Source of the DNA: Atopsyche davidsoni
Lineage: Eukaryota; Arthropoda; Insecta; Trichoptera; Hydrobiosidae
NCBI GenBank assembly: GCA_022113835.1
Contig: JAILWY010000002.1
Coordinates: 9,092,501 to 9,156,500, forward strand
DNA length: 64,000 bases
Direction: 5' to 3'
Position numbers and translations under genes: made by a program. The stretch's first letter is position 1. The number at the start of each line of letters is the position of its first letter. The notes beneath the pieces were generated by a model. The model saw only the letters and a program-made list of their open reading frames with translations, did no database searches and was not told where the DNA came from. Below, one piece after another: positions 1 to 12,992 of the stretch.

Positions 1-1159
1 GATATTTGCACTTTTATAACGCTTGGTAATGTTTTGTATAAAAAGCCTCCTTAAGTATATTTAGATCACAGTTTAAGAAGAATTGCCAAAAAATTATACT
101 CGCCTTGAAATAATAACTTGTCAATGGGCTGTCAACATTGACTTGACTAAACTATAAAAATTAGTGATCGCTTTGAGATTCTAGTGACCAAATCTAGATC
201 TAATAGTTTGTATTTATTGTAACATAATTCCCAAGCCAGTATTGGATGATCTCTGTGTATTTTCACTTTATATTTAACAGGCAGAGAACACAATGTTTAT
301 AACCATTTAAGAATTCTCACATAATATATGTATATAGGAAAATATGAGTGATCGTAATTATCAGTCTGCAATGTGATATGAACAATAAATAATATATTTT
401 TTTTATATACACTACTATAAATACTTATAGTAGAAATAATATTGGTAGGTGTGTAGTATAATAGTGGATTAATATTTAAAAAATAAAGTAGTTATGATTG
501 TTATCTAATCATATCCTAACAGAATCTCTTGTGATTTTTTGTAAATCTATTACTATAATACAGTATTTTTTTAGTGTGCTATTTTACTTTATTTTATGCT
601 TTTACATTTAAAATTTAGTATTGTCGTCTGATTTTTTTCTAGAGGCTATTGATGCTATAAGAATTAATTAAAAACATTTGGCTTGAATCAAAAATACTCA
701 ATCTATATATTCCTATGTCTATAAAAAGCACAAGCATCCAAAGTATTTTGTATAAAAAAAATTATAAGCCCAATTCTTATACTCTACAAGTCATTTTTAG
801 TTGTAAGTGTTACTAATAAAGGTTTATTTTTATTTACAAATGTATTTTACTACTTTGTATTGACACATAAAACATAAGGTTTGTTGGTTGCGTTCTTGTT
901 GGATACCTAGTGATTACTAAAATTAAATTATATTGCTCATGACAAAGAAACCGTAGGCGCATAGTAATGGAACCAAAACATAAGAAAGTTTTCTTTCTTA
1001 TGTTTTAAATTATGTCTCTTACGGATTACTCTAATGCAAAAAAGTAACTTAAATTTTAAAACAATTGAAAATAGTCATGTTTAAAATGCTGTTAACGTGT
1101 ATTTTTCAAAATCTCAAACTATATCTATTTACATTCAAAAACATGAAAACAATAAAATA
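1..1159. other. AT-rich flank and 3' region of mRpL11
   Basis: No coding exon is visible here. The part nearest position 1159 should be the 3' untranslated region of the leftward mRpL11 gene, because its stop codon is at 1160-1162. The only clear structure is a perfect 14-bp hairpin at 975-1006, described as a finding. The rest is AT-rich sequence without a recognisable gene or repeat family. Confidence 0.6.
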
Positions 1160-2427
1160 TTATGTAGTACGCAACATTTTAGCTTCGCGCAGTTCTTGCA
1201 ATACTCTTTTTTGTTCTTCCACTATAACTTGACGCTCTTCCAAAAATACTTTGTACTCCTGAAATGAAAAAATAATTTTAGAAATTAAAAATCATTTCAA
1301 AAATAAAACAAGACTCAACGAAAGCCATAAAATTTTAATCAAAATTAATTTTAAAAAAACATTACTGACTAAAAAAATTGTTTTTAATTAATCACAGCAA
1401 TGTGAAAAAAAAATAAAGATTAAGAATTCTCATGATTTCCTAGTATATATTTTTTGAGGACTCTCTGTGAACTTTTTGTTGAACTTTTATTGTGAACTGA
1501 AGAAGGGTTGAGAATGGTTGCACAAGAAGACTCAAAACACCCCACGGTGACAATCCATTTCACATATACGGCAAGCATGAGTGGTTAAATATAGTATTTT
1601 TATTTTTAAGAAAATAAAACAGCACCTATTTAACACCACATATTCCTATCCTAATGAATAGATAATAAATAAATTGTTATCTTGCCTCTGGGTCCAAGTC
1701 TCTGACAATTTCAATGCCACAACTTCTAGCCACACCAACTATACTCCTGCAGATCTCGTGCAAAGATTTGTGTTTTAACGGAGGGTCTTGAGACTTTATT
1801 ATTGCAATTTCGTAAAGATGTTTAAAAGTTATCTTCCCAGCTACTTCTTTTCCTGATAGTGATAATAAAAATAACCAATGTTTATGATATGAAAAACACC
1901 ATAAAAACATCAATTCATGTGATTACCCAAATTTTAATAGTGATTATCATATCAACAAATCCTCAGTATATCTCAAATACCACCAGAATTTAAGAAAAGA
2001 AATTACCTGGTTGCGCTGCTGGTCTCTGTATACCGGCAGCCTGTTTTAAAAAGTATGTCGTTGGAGGTTGATGAATATCTAGTTCATACGAGCGATCTGA
2101 GTTTAATTTTACTCGAGAAGGCAAAGGTATTCCTTCCTTTATATTAGCTGTTCGCTCATTGAAATCTTTGCAGAATACTTGTATGTTAATAGATCTCTGA
2201 AATTGTAATTATACATTAACTTAGCTTATCACTAAAATTATAGTTACAGAATGGTCAAGACAACTAATAAAGATTTCGAAGAATATTACCTGTCCTAGCA
2301 TGGGACCCAAGGGTGGGCCAGCAGCCGCCATTCCAGCTGGAATATTTGTTCGTAACCTGGTAAAGTGATTTATCTTTTCAGTCGCTTTTTTCATCGACTT
2401 GAGCCTTGCTGCCGATTTCGATGCCAT
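1160..2427 (-). CDS. mRpL11: mitochondrial large ribosomal subunit protein uL11m (mRpL11)
   Basis: Four exons on the minus strand, 2427-2290, 2196-2007, 1852-1686 and 1258-1160, join in frame to a protein of 197 residues. Exon 1 carries the L11 signature (IPAGMAAAGPPLGPMLGQ), the region that in bacterial L11 lies near the GTPase-associated centre. The middle exons give the rRNA-binding C-terminal domain (TYFLKQAAGI, then GKITFKHLYEIA). The last exon encodes a charged helix rich in Glu and Arg, typical of the mitochondrial form. Length fits the fly and human proteins. The role is as a structural protein of the 39S mitoribosome. Intron 3 has a GC rather than GT donor at 1685-1684, followed by an ordinary AG acceptor; only that reading restores DLDPE-EYKVFLEERQ. 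The gene is head to head with SCYL1. Confidence 0.95.
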
Positions 2428-2991
2428 TTGGTTTGTTTTTGTTTTACAATAGCTTTAAAATTATATTAACCAAAAATTAACCTATTAAAAGGTTTGGAAT
2501 AATTTGACATAACAGCAGTGTAGCCATATAAAAAATTACATAAATTTTAGTTTTTATCTAATAACTCTATGGTCAGACTTGCTTTACTTTTTGGTCCTAG
2601 CCAGCTGCTATCGATGGGCAAATTAACCATTTATGTAATTTTAATTATTTATTTGATTAATTTATCAATCTTATCTTATTTTTATTTGTAAAAATTTAAT
2701 ACGGGTCGATCTATTTTTATTTTTGGTAACATTGGAATGAGCTGTCAAAACTGCCAACGATTGCATTATGTACTGAATTGGTGTGAAGTAATTCCGCGAC
2801 AATTTTAATTATTTATGCAGATCTTCAATTTTATACTTACTTACATAATTTAAAATGAAGTAGTTTTTGTGTTTGTTATATCAATTATTAATTTTCAATT
2901 CCACAAATTCTTATGGTTTATCATCTTCTTTTAATATGTGAACAGTGTTTATTTTGCTGTCATTACTTACCTTGACAAGACATCGTATAAA
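2428..2991. promoter_or_regulatory. shared upstream region of mRpL11 (-) and SCYL1 (+)
   Basis: About 560 bp separate the two divergent start codons, so both promoters must lie here or in untranslated exons within it. The strip is AT-rich. I see no convincing TATA box or named factor site. The promoter call rests only on the head-to-head arrangement. Confidence 0.5.
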
Positions 2992-5900
2992 ATGTGGTCA
3001 TTTTTCTCACGAGATCCTACCAAAGATTTCCCTTATGAAGTAGGTGAGCAAGTTTTAGGCTTAAATGATAAAAGTGTATGGAATTTACACAAAGGCAAAA
3101 AAAGAGGAACACAAGAAGAGGTGTCTGTATTTTTGTTTGATGTACAAAAAAGTTCTGAAACACAATTGGAAGTAGCAAAGTCTGCACTAAAAAAACTCAA
3201 AACTTTACGACATCCCAGTCTTATGCATTTTTTAGATAGTTGTGAGTCTGACAAATTATTATATATTGCGACTGAAGCAGTTGAGCCTTTATCTACTCAC
3301 TTAAAACAACTTACTTTGGAAGGGCAGCAGAGAGAATTGTATATTGCTTGGGGGCTGTTTCAAATTACGGTAAACATGTTAAAACTATACTATCTATAAG
3401 TTAAAACATACTTTAGGATGGCTTGATTAATAGTGATTTGAAAATCAAACTTTCATAAAAAGACATTGTTCCCAGACCACTATATGTCAGATCATTTTGA
3501 CTATCGCACAGGCAAATTGATGATTACTATGTTATCTTAAAATATGGTTTACAAATAATTTTTTTTAAATCTTCGTAAATATTTATTTATTTATCTTTGG
3601 TTCATTAATTATTTTAGAGAGCACTTTCATTTTTAACCAATGATGGAAACATACGGCATAACAATGTATGTATTTACTCTGTATTTGTCACGGTATCTGG
3701 AGAATGGAGACTCGGCGGGTTTGAATTCCTATCGCCATGTAATCAAGAAGGGTCCACACCTTTAACAGTTAAAATTTTACCTGCCTTAGAAATATATGAT
3801 CCACCTGAGAAAAATGATACTCTTAAGCTTAAATCTGTTACTAAATGGTAAGCCACTTTTGCCAACTTATTGAAATTAACATAGCTTACTAAATTAAACC
3901 TTTTGTCATACGTATGTTGTTGTTTCTAGCTCTACTGATATGTGGGGCTTAGGTTGTCTCATTTGGGAATCTTTTAACGGGCCCTTATCCCAACAATCGA
4001 GCCTAAAAATGTTGGAATGCATTCCCAAACAATTGACTTCATTATATTGTGAGCTTGTCAGTGCCAACCCATCTTCAAGACCTAATCCAGCTGATATTAT
4101 TACAAGGTATATGTTACACATGCATCTACAAATTACAATTAATTTAAAACAAGACACTGAGCACCTGTTTAGTGTATATTAATTGCAATATATCATTTTT
4201 TAGGTGCCGTAAACCTGGTGGCTACTTTAAAAATGACTTGGTGGATACTTTATTATTCCTTGAAGAAATTCAAATAAAAGATAAAGCAGAAAAGGGGCGA
4301 TTCTTTTCAAACTTGAGTGCCCAATTAGATAACTTTCCAGAAGGTGTCTGCATTCACAAAATTCTTCCTCAACTTCTTACTGCTTTCCAATACGGTGATG
4401 CAGGAAGTGCCGTACTCTCACCCATGTTTAAAGTAAGCTCTGTCCCATCAATATCAATTAATGGTTGGGATGTCCAGCTAATGGTAGTCAGTTAGTCGTA
4501 CTTGTATAGCTAATATAAAATAGCGACAATCTTGAAAGTTATTTTTAATGGACATAATTATTTTCTCTTTTTGTGTATTTAAGGTTTATTGATAGCTTTA
4601 CATAATAGTGAAAATGTTTCCTCTAAGATCTCTAAATGGTTTATTATTATTACCATTTTTCATTTCCATCTTCGATTTATAATTTTTTTTTTTCAGCTTG
4701 GGCGTTTACTAAGTGATTCAGAGTATCAAAGACTGATCGTTCCCTGTGTCGTAAAATTATTTGCCTCCAATGATCGGACAACACGCTCTCGTCTTTTACA
4801 ACAATTAGATATTTTTATATCACATGTTCCAAATCCAACGGTATATATTTTCAATTATTATTTAGAATTAAATTTTATTACTGTACAATCAGTTTAAACT
4901 TACTAAGTCTGAGTTCCAAAATGCGTGGTGTGCCTAACTATTTTTTTTCATCTGAATTTCAGGTCAATGACCAAATATTTCCTCAAGTTGTCCACGGGTT
5001 CATGGATACTAACCCAATAATTCGAGAACAGACAGTCAAGTCAATAGTGCACTTGGCACCAAAATTGAATTACAATAACTTAAATGTTGAAGTCTTGAAA
5101 CATTTTGCAAGACTTCAATCAAAAGATGAGCAGGGTGGCATCAGGTTTGCATTTTTTAACTGATGAATATTTAAGAAATTCAATATTTTTGACAGAGAGT
5201 ACTTGGTGGAATTCCATTTTAATATTTTTGAATAAAATACTTGAGTGATTTTTCACATTTTTGTTTTTATTAGTGACCGGTTTCGCCAACCTTTCACGTT
5301 GGCATTATCAAACAGATAACATCTGTTTGATAATGCAAATTTTGATGAATATTTGTTTTGTTAAAAACTATTTACGTCTTACTTCCATGTTTTACTTCCA
5401 GAACGAATACTACAGTTTGCCTCGGTAAAATAGCACAACACCTGCATCCACAAATCAGGCAGAAGGTCCTCATATCTGCATTTGTCCGAGCTACAAGAGA
5501 TCCTTTCCCCCCCGCTCGGCAGGCTGGGGTGTTGGCTCTCGCCGCCACTCAGCAATACTTCCTTTTGTCAGAAGTCGCTTTGAGAATACTTCCCGCTTTA
5601 TGTCCTCTGGCTGTAGATCCAGAAAAGCAGGTGCGAGATTCTGTCTTCAGAACTATTAGAGGGTTCCTCGGCAAACTTGAAAAAGTTTCAGACGACCCAA
5701 GCCTTAAAGAAGATATGGGTAAGTTCTCTATAATTCACTTTTTTATATTTAAACTAGACATGACTTCATTTAAAAGAGATTATTTCAAAGCAAACCTGTT
5801 ACCAAGTTATCAGAGGAGCATGTACCATTGTATATATAGTAAAATGCCCTTGCTTATTTGTATTTGTTAATGTCAGCACCATCTAAAATGTTTTGATTGT

Positions 5901-7651
5901 AGACTACCTAGATTGACCGTGAATATTTTATTACAGAGGCCGATGTCCATACAGCAACCCCGTCCCTCAGCAATGCAGCAGCTACATGGGCGGGTTGGGC
6001 GGTCACAGCTGTGGCCGCCAAGTTCTACCGAAGCCACTCCGACACTGCAGGCCGACCACATCAACCACCTCCCAAGCTTCTCTCCAAACCTGCCTCCTTA
6101 GGTATATTACTATATGCATTACATCAAAAGAAATCATTACAATTTAGAATGAACCACATTAATTTTAATGGGGAGGAGTCAAATTTATTGTGAAACTTTC
6201 ACATGGTGATAAGATGGTAAATATTTGTCCTTTTGGTAGAACAACCTTCATCGAGCAGCATATCAACTACAACGTCTTCTGTGACCTCCATGACCTCTCT
6301 GGAGCACAGCGAGTCAGCATCAGACTATGACCCTGAGCATTGGGATGTGGGAGGACAGTGGGGAGAGATGGGAGGGGGGGGCACCTCCCCTCCCCCACCG
6401 CATCCCTCAGGTGGTCCACTCGAAGCACTATGCGAGACAGATGGATGGGATAATGAGGAATGGGGAAATCTCGAAGAGGAACCTGTAAGTAACCTTATTT
6501 CTCATCAAGCAGGAAAAAAATGACAATAAATTCAAATAAAAGTGTCAAAAAATATTTAGTTTCTTAGTGAATAATAATTAATTTTTGTTTGAATTCAGTT
6601 TATTTAAATTTGTTGAAAACTTGAATTTTGTCAACATTTTTATAATGAATATGAGCAAAGTATTTCAATTTCTAATACTCTTATAATTTTTGTTGTATTT
6701 TGAAATATTATATTAGGAGTATAGTTTTATAATAAGTTATATTATGTTACAGAGTGCTGCGGCTTCCTTGACCAGTCCGAGTGAAACTTGGGGTCCAAAT
6801 ACAAATTGGATAGATCATCAGTCAAATGTGACCAGCTCTGTGAATAATGGTAGAAGTAATATGCAGCCCCCACTCAATAAATCCAGCTCGCACATCAATA
6901 ACACGGAAGCGCTGGGAGGATGGGATGATGGAGAATTCGAATCTTTAGAGGAAACAAATGCAAGTAAGTAAATGCTTAAGCAGTTAGTAATGAAAGTACA
7001 ATCTCGACTCTAGGCCGCTTTATAAAATGATTTGTTTACAATCTTAGTCTTTATCTGCAAACTTATTTCTTTTAAGTGGACTTAAGTGCTAAAATTCATT
7101 TCCTAAATCTTTTCATAGCTACTTTATATATTTGATCATATTCTAGTTGTTGTTCACCTTTTCATAAATGTCTGAATATTTTTTATGTCAAACCAGACCA
7201 GATATTGTGTTTGGTGACAATAAAACTGTTGAAATATTCATTCAATAGATCTATGTTGTAATGTCCAATAGTACAGTAAAAATATTTTTCACGTCATTCT
7301 TCGAATAGTTTCAATTAAATAACATTTTTAAATTACAAACTGTACTGTAAAAATAAAAACTGACTCTAGCAAGGTGTTGCAGTACATTCTAATTAATATT
7401 GAATTATTTTGTACTATATTATCCTGCTTTATGATTATTTTATTTAACTTCTGTTAACACAAAAAAAGTTGTCTCAATGAAAGATTTTTTCCTTTTCAGA
7501 TATAGGCAATGTCAATAAATTGGAAGAAATGAAACGTAAAAGAGAAGAAAGAAAACTGCAAAGGCAAAGAGAGCTAGAAGCTCGACGAACAGCTCGAAGT
7601 CAACAAGGACCCATGAAGTTGGCGACAAAGAAGCCGCCTCCACAGTTCTAG
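2992..7651 (+). CDS. SCYL1: SCYL1-like N-terminal kinase-like protein (yata)
   Basis: Eleven exons (2992-3369, 3618-3847, 3930-4106, 4204-4432, 4697-4840, 4963-5144, 5402-5718, 5937-6101, 6240-6484, 6753-6963, 7500-7651) give 809 residues, almost exactly the human length. The start at 2992 is [19 protein letters not shown], the conserved SCYL1 beginning. Residues 1 to about 300 form a pseudokinase domain ([13 protein letters not shown] is the subdomain IX region). About 330-560 are HEAT repeats. The tail is low-complexity, rich in Ser, Gly and Trp-Asp pairs, and ends in a basic coiled coil ([20 protein letters not shown]). SCYL1 proteins act in Golgi-ER COPI traffic and tRNA export. The protein ends in TKKPPPQF, not in the basic RKLD-type COPI motif of mammals. 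The Drosophila orthologue is yata. Confidence 0.95.
5285..5336. repeat. double foldback in SCYL1 intron 6
   Basis: Positions 5302-5317 and 5321-5336 form a perfect 16-bp inverted repeat (gcattatcaaacagat) with a 3-nt loop. Just upstream, gccaac at 5285-5290 pairs with gttggc at 5298-5303. The structure lies wholly inside an intron. It may be the remnant of a small mobile element or a folded RNA structure. Confidence 0.75.
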
Positions 7652-10600
7652 CTGACTTAAAATAATGCTTTTCTTTTATTTGCTTGAACTATTTTTTTTT
7701 ACAAATTGCCTATATTTAGCCTATATTGGAGTGGCAGCTCGAAAACTTGGTGTTTTTTTTTGGTTAAGCAGCAAGAGAAAGCAGAAATTGTGATGGTTTT
7801 TAAAAATGTGTCAAAGCATATTTATTGCACACATTCATTTGTCACGTGTGTTTTTTTTAAAGATAAGTATGAAAAGAAGTGTCCACTATTATAATCATAA
7901 ACAAGTGCCACTATATGAAATTATGAAGGGTTAAAATAATTAAAAATTAATATTGTCTGGTATATATATATACCAGGCTTTTAAATATATTCTTTACTTT
8001 TGTGAAAACGTCGAAATATTTTTATTCTCTAATTCACAGTACAATCTGATCTTTGGAAATCGCAAAGATATAATTCAAAAACAATTTTTAAAATAAATTT
8101 TATCAAAGTTTGTACTAATTATATTATTACATTCACTGTCTGTATTATTGACAATCCTATCCTATACGCCCTATTCTCAAGTGTAATTACTTCTCTTACC
8201 GCTCTCTGGATCCTGTACCAATTACATTTTAACTTGACTTCCTATAAATAAATATTCTGTAAATACGTAATTTTATTATTCTACGTAGTCTTCAATCAGT
8301 CTTTTGTATTAGAAAGCATTTAGTCAAATGTGATAATTGAGAATCATAAGAATTTGATTAAACAGAGTAGGTACCTAAGTTTATTTACCAGTGTTTTAAG
8401 TAGTACCGATATTATTATTCATAACATAATTCAGTTTTATATAAACATAGAATAAAACGGTCAACAAGCCTTAAAAAAATAGTCATTTTTTAAGAAAGAG
8501 CACCAACAGTAAGCTCGGTAGATTCTTCCCAGCATAAAATTTCAAACCAATCTCCTGCATTTGCTTTGATTGCTCGGTTCGGTTAAATTACAACATTTAA
8601 ATGCAGAGTAAGTATTTTTATCTATCTATTGTTATATCGCTGACACACCTACTAACTTTTTTTTTAATTGAATAGATTATTATTTGTTTTTATCTTGAAT
8701 ATAAATACATAGTAGGTCAATTACATATCAAAAACATTATATAAAGAATTTCTTGCTAATAGATTAAGAGGTTTTTTTTCTGTATTTTTACAGATTATTA
8801 TCATTATCTTATTCTTATGTGAGTTTTATCTTTTTTTATAAACAAAAATAAATTGTATTTCATACTTAAATTTCAATGATGTCACTCTAATATCAAAAAG
8901 TATATTTAATCAAAAAGTTTTCTCTGTTTTATATCAATTAAGTACTTTTACATTCTCATCTATTTTATATGTCCCGAAATTCCTTTGTGTATGTACTATG
9001 TGAAATTTACATTTTCCAGTTATAAAGCAGAGTATCCAATGATAATTAATATGACGCCCATAAGAGGTACGTGAAAAAAACACCAATGATTAAAATTAAA
9101 ATACATTAAATAAGGATTAAAACTAAGAGCACACTTATTTAAAATCCTAGTAAAATAAAAAAATAAAATCTCAAAAAGCAAATATGCTGACTAGCTCCTA
9201 TTTTTCAGACAATCTGACCTTATAAATTTTATTACAGTATTTAAAAAAAGCCCTTTTGAAATTCACAAGTAAATAACCGCTGGATTGTAAATTCCATTTG
9301 ATCAAATGGTAAATACTAAACACATTTGATTACGCTATGGCAATTGAATATTTTGTTTAATAGTGTTTTATCTATTTTTTACTTTTAATTTCTAACAAAG
9401 TCAATTTTTAATTAATATGGGATTGTATATTTAAAAATGAAATATTTTACTAATTTAACATTTATAGCATTTAATAATTCTCATGTAACATAGTATCGTC
9501 ACAGAAAATGTCTAATTAAATATTTAGATAGTCCAACTGAAAATAAAATATATTGCATTTTGTCATCGCCTTAATTCCTTGTCAAAGATGATTATTATAA
9601 AAAGAAAATTCATACAATTTGGAAACTGGTACTTTATGACCTGAGAATTGTTTTTTTTATAAGACGTATTTTGCAAACTAAGATGAGAAAAACTTCTAAA
9701 AAACTATGTAGGTATGCTTAATTTTTTATGATGTATTTCCAAAAATGTTATACATACCTGCTTAAATCAATGTAACTTGCATTATAAGAGTGTAAATAAA
9801 TTTTTAAATATGCAGTGTTGTCTTGCACCTTAATCAATAATCCCAACGAATTATTATATGAATAATGTTCACTTATCTTTGTTCTGATTACTGAAATTCT
9901 TGTGATTAAAAATTGAAGAAGTCCTTGTAATCTGACGTTATCAGCTTACTTATCTGATCTCGTTTAAGTGCAGTGTCATATAATTAAATAGTTATATGTA
10001 GCACTACACAACTGTAAATTTAAATGTTGCCATTGAAAGTGCTGAAAAATAAAATTTTACAGTCGGAGACTAAGAAATAAAACAATTTTAATTTCAAGTA
10101 AGGTATACATAAAATTTAATTTTGTTTTACAATTGCAAAAATGTTATAAAAATGTTAGTAAGTACATCAGTAAAGTCATAAAATTAATACATAGAGTTAT
10201 CTCAATTAATACATATTTGTTAAGATCAATAACTACCCATAACCTCTTTTATACTGTCAATATTATCTTATTTACCAGGACGACCTCGATCAAGTTAACG
10301 TTCTATAAAATATTCATTTTACATACTACCAACATATAATTTATTGACATTGAACCATTCATGTATTGATTGAGACGAGATTCTTATGAATAATTTACAA
10401 TTTATTTTTGTATAAAAATAAATAGAAAAATTTAAATGAAAATAATTTATTGCATGGATAATTAATTTTAAAAACTTACAATATAATAACACATGTGTAG
10501 GCTTGGAGCCTGAAATACCCGAATTAGTAACTGAATTATAATTTTTAAAAATTCACAGCGTAAAATAATACATTTTATAGACTAATATCTTGATCCTACA

Positions 10601-10760
10601 AGCTGAAGACTTCTCAATCAAATGGGATTTTCTCCGCCACAAAGCATAAAACAGTACATTGAATATTCTTAGTACATATTATGAATGGGGCGCTAACCCA
10701 TTGTCTTGGTGAAGAATCTTACAACTTGGCCTGCAAGGCGGCTGTCCTGGTGGTTAATTG
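7652..10760. other. long AT-rich gap between converging SCYL1 and GNA1
   Basis: The two flanking genes end here, so the outer parts are 3' untranslated regions. Several AATAAA-like hexamers occur on both strands, but none can be singled out. No open frame shows homology. A 20-bp perfect palindrome, ctggtatatatatataccag, lies at 7957-7976. Otherwise I see no gene or recognisable repeat. Confidence 0.6.
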
Positions 10761-12992
10761 TCAAGATGAATCGAATCTAAAAAAAAAAAAAAATATTATA
10801 AAAACACAAAATTATACAAACAATTTCGATTACTAGCTTTCTAAAATATTTAAATAACTCACCTCATGTTCATTGAATTAGAATTACCAGGTTCTAAAAC
10901 ATACCCCAATGATTTATAGTATGCAATAAGTTTATCTTTACAGTCAAGAGACATCTTGTAACAACCCAGACATCCCGCTAGGAGCGATACAGTCACAACA
11001 ATTCTGAAAGCAAATATCAAAAAATATATATATATAAAACTTGTATAAGTTATAGATTGCATGTTTGAAAACTAAATGTAACTCACAGTTTTCCAAGCTG
11101 CTTTCCTCTATAAGTATCATTGACCACTACATCTTCTAATCTGCCACGCTGAAAAGTAGACCTCATGAATAAAATCAACATTAAACAAATAAAAATATAA
11201 TTTTGTGTATTAATAATTACCAGTGAACAGTTGTGAATGAATTTTTGCTCAATAACGAGTGTAGCACTTCCGATAAGTTTTTTTGACCTTGTATCTTCAA
11301 TAACTGTCACGAAGTAGCCACCAGATTGTTTCATGTGGGTAAAGCGATCTTAAAGAAATATGATTTTTTACATTTCTTACCATTAATGAAATTATTACGG
11401 ATTAATATTTTTAAAAAATTAGATAAAAATTATTCATTTGACACCGAAAAGAGAAAATGGCTTTAAGAATTCAATGCAAATTTCAAACATATTTAGAAAT
11501 TCTGCCTCTTAAAAGTTCACTCCTCATCGGTGAAATATATTATGTCTATATTCCATGAAGTCATCATCTTACATAATCATGATGATTACTTTTTCATAAT
11601 CAATTTGATGATTTTTTTTAAGGTAATAACAAAAGATAATTTAGAAGATTATGTTAATGTAACAATAAAGGCAGAAAGAAAATCAAAATCACAATACTTT
11701 TTTATTTTAATATTCAAATCTGATAAAAATGATGCCTCAATCGCATAATTGTTGAAAAATTTTAGAACTGGCTAGAGTTCATCACTAGCTTGTGTGGTTA
11801 AAAAATATTCAATTTATAATGTATTCAATAATAATGACATATTTTACAATTTCAAAAAGAAATCACTAAAATAATACAGGTTTTGGCATCCGTCGTTGAT
11901 TGATTTGTTTCCTAACTTTTTGTTACTTGTGTGATTGTTTGTCCGACATATCGGCTCCAATAAAGGAACGAATAATTACCTTCTCAATCAGTATCTGCAT
12001 GTTTATTTATGAATAATTAAATTGAATATATACCATCAAATTGCTTCCTTGTACAGTTTCCAACATTAGTGAGCTGACTGAGAAGCTCAAAGAACCCTTT
12101 ATCAAAGTCCCCTCGCTGCAGAGGGCGTACAACCATCCATGTCTCCCCGGGATTAGCTGCAGTAATGAGTGGCTTAAACTTAGCAGGACTCTTGGAGAAA
12201 TCAAGATTGTTTAACAATGCTGGTGGATAGAGATACTCATTCGCAATGAGTTCCTGAAAAGAATTTTTTTAAAAGAATATTAAACCGGTAAAAGTAAAAA
12301 TTTGACAATAAGACATTTAAACCACAGAATACCAACAGACATATTCTAAGCTGGTTTCTTGTATCTAAGTAAAAATATAGCAAAGGAAACAGTGAAACAC
12401 TTGATATTGTTTTAAAGAATGTATAAGTAAAATATATAATCATGCGTAATACAACAGATAGAATTTAATACCCTAAGTAAAAATTCTACATAATCATTAT
12501 AAACTATACACTTATTAAAATATTTATATCCTCACCTTGATGTGTAGAATACAATAATAACATTCAATTATCAAGGTAAAAAATATTACTTTCAAAATAA
12601 TTTTACAGAAGTATTATATTGCCACTAGGCACGTTAGTTTTACAACATGTATTTCTAGCATCAAATTAAATGGTCTGCAGTAAAAACACGTTACCGATGT
12701 GTCTTTTTGCGAACATATGCTGACAAAATAATATTATAAATAAAATGCCTATTATGTGAATTACTTTCTATAAATAAAAAAAAACATTGATGAATGAAAA
12801 CTGAGTTACAATTTTAAAGTGAAAAATATTTTACTTTGAAATAAAATAGCACATGTTTTAAAGTATTGTGTTTAATATTAATGATATTGTATATTCATGA
12901 AATAAATAAACTCATTTGGATTATCATATAATATTAAATATAACCATTAAATTTAGTAAATCGCTCACCCCATTTGCATTGAGGGCCCCCAT
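10761..12992 (-). CDS. Gnpnat: glucosamine 6-phosphate N-acetyltransferase (GNAT family)
   Basis: Six minus-strand exons (12992-12969, 12253-12034, 11348-11221, 11148-11087, 11003-10863, 10776-10761) join in frame to 196 residues, against 184 in human. The enzyme transfers acetyl from acetyl-CoA to glucosamine-6-phosphate in UDP-GlcNAc synthesis, which in insects feeds chitin and glycoprotein production. Seen directly: the substrate-side block [19 protein letters not shown], the motif [20 protein letters not shown], and the acetyl-CoA pyrophosphate loop RGKQLGKL, followed by CYKMSLDC and YYKSLGY near the C-terminus. The first exon is only 24 nt (MGALNANG) and the last only 16 nt (ending RFDSS). 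Both were placed by splice phase and by the conserved C-terminal RF, so they are less certain than the middle exons. The gene is head to head with NDUFAF1. Confidence 0.93.
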
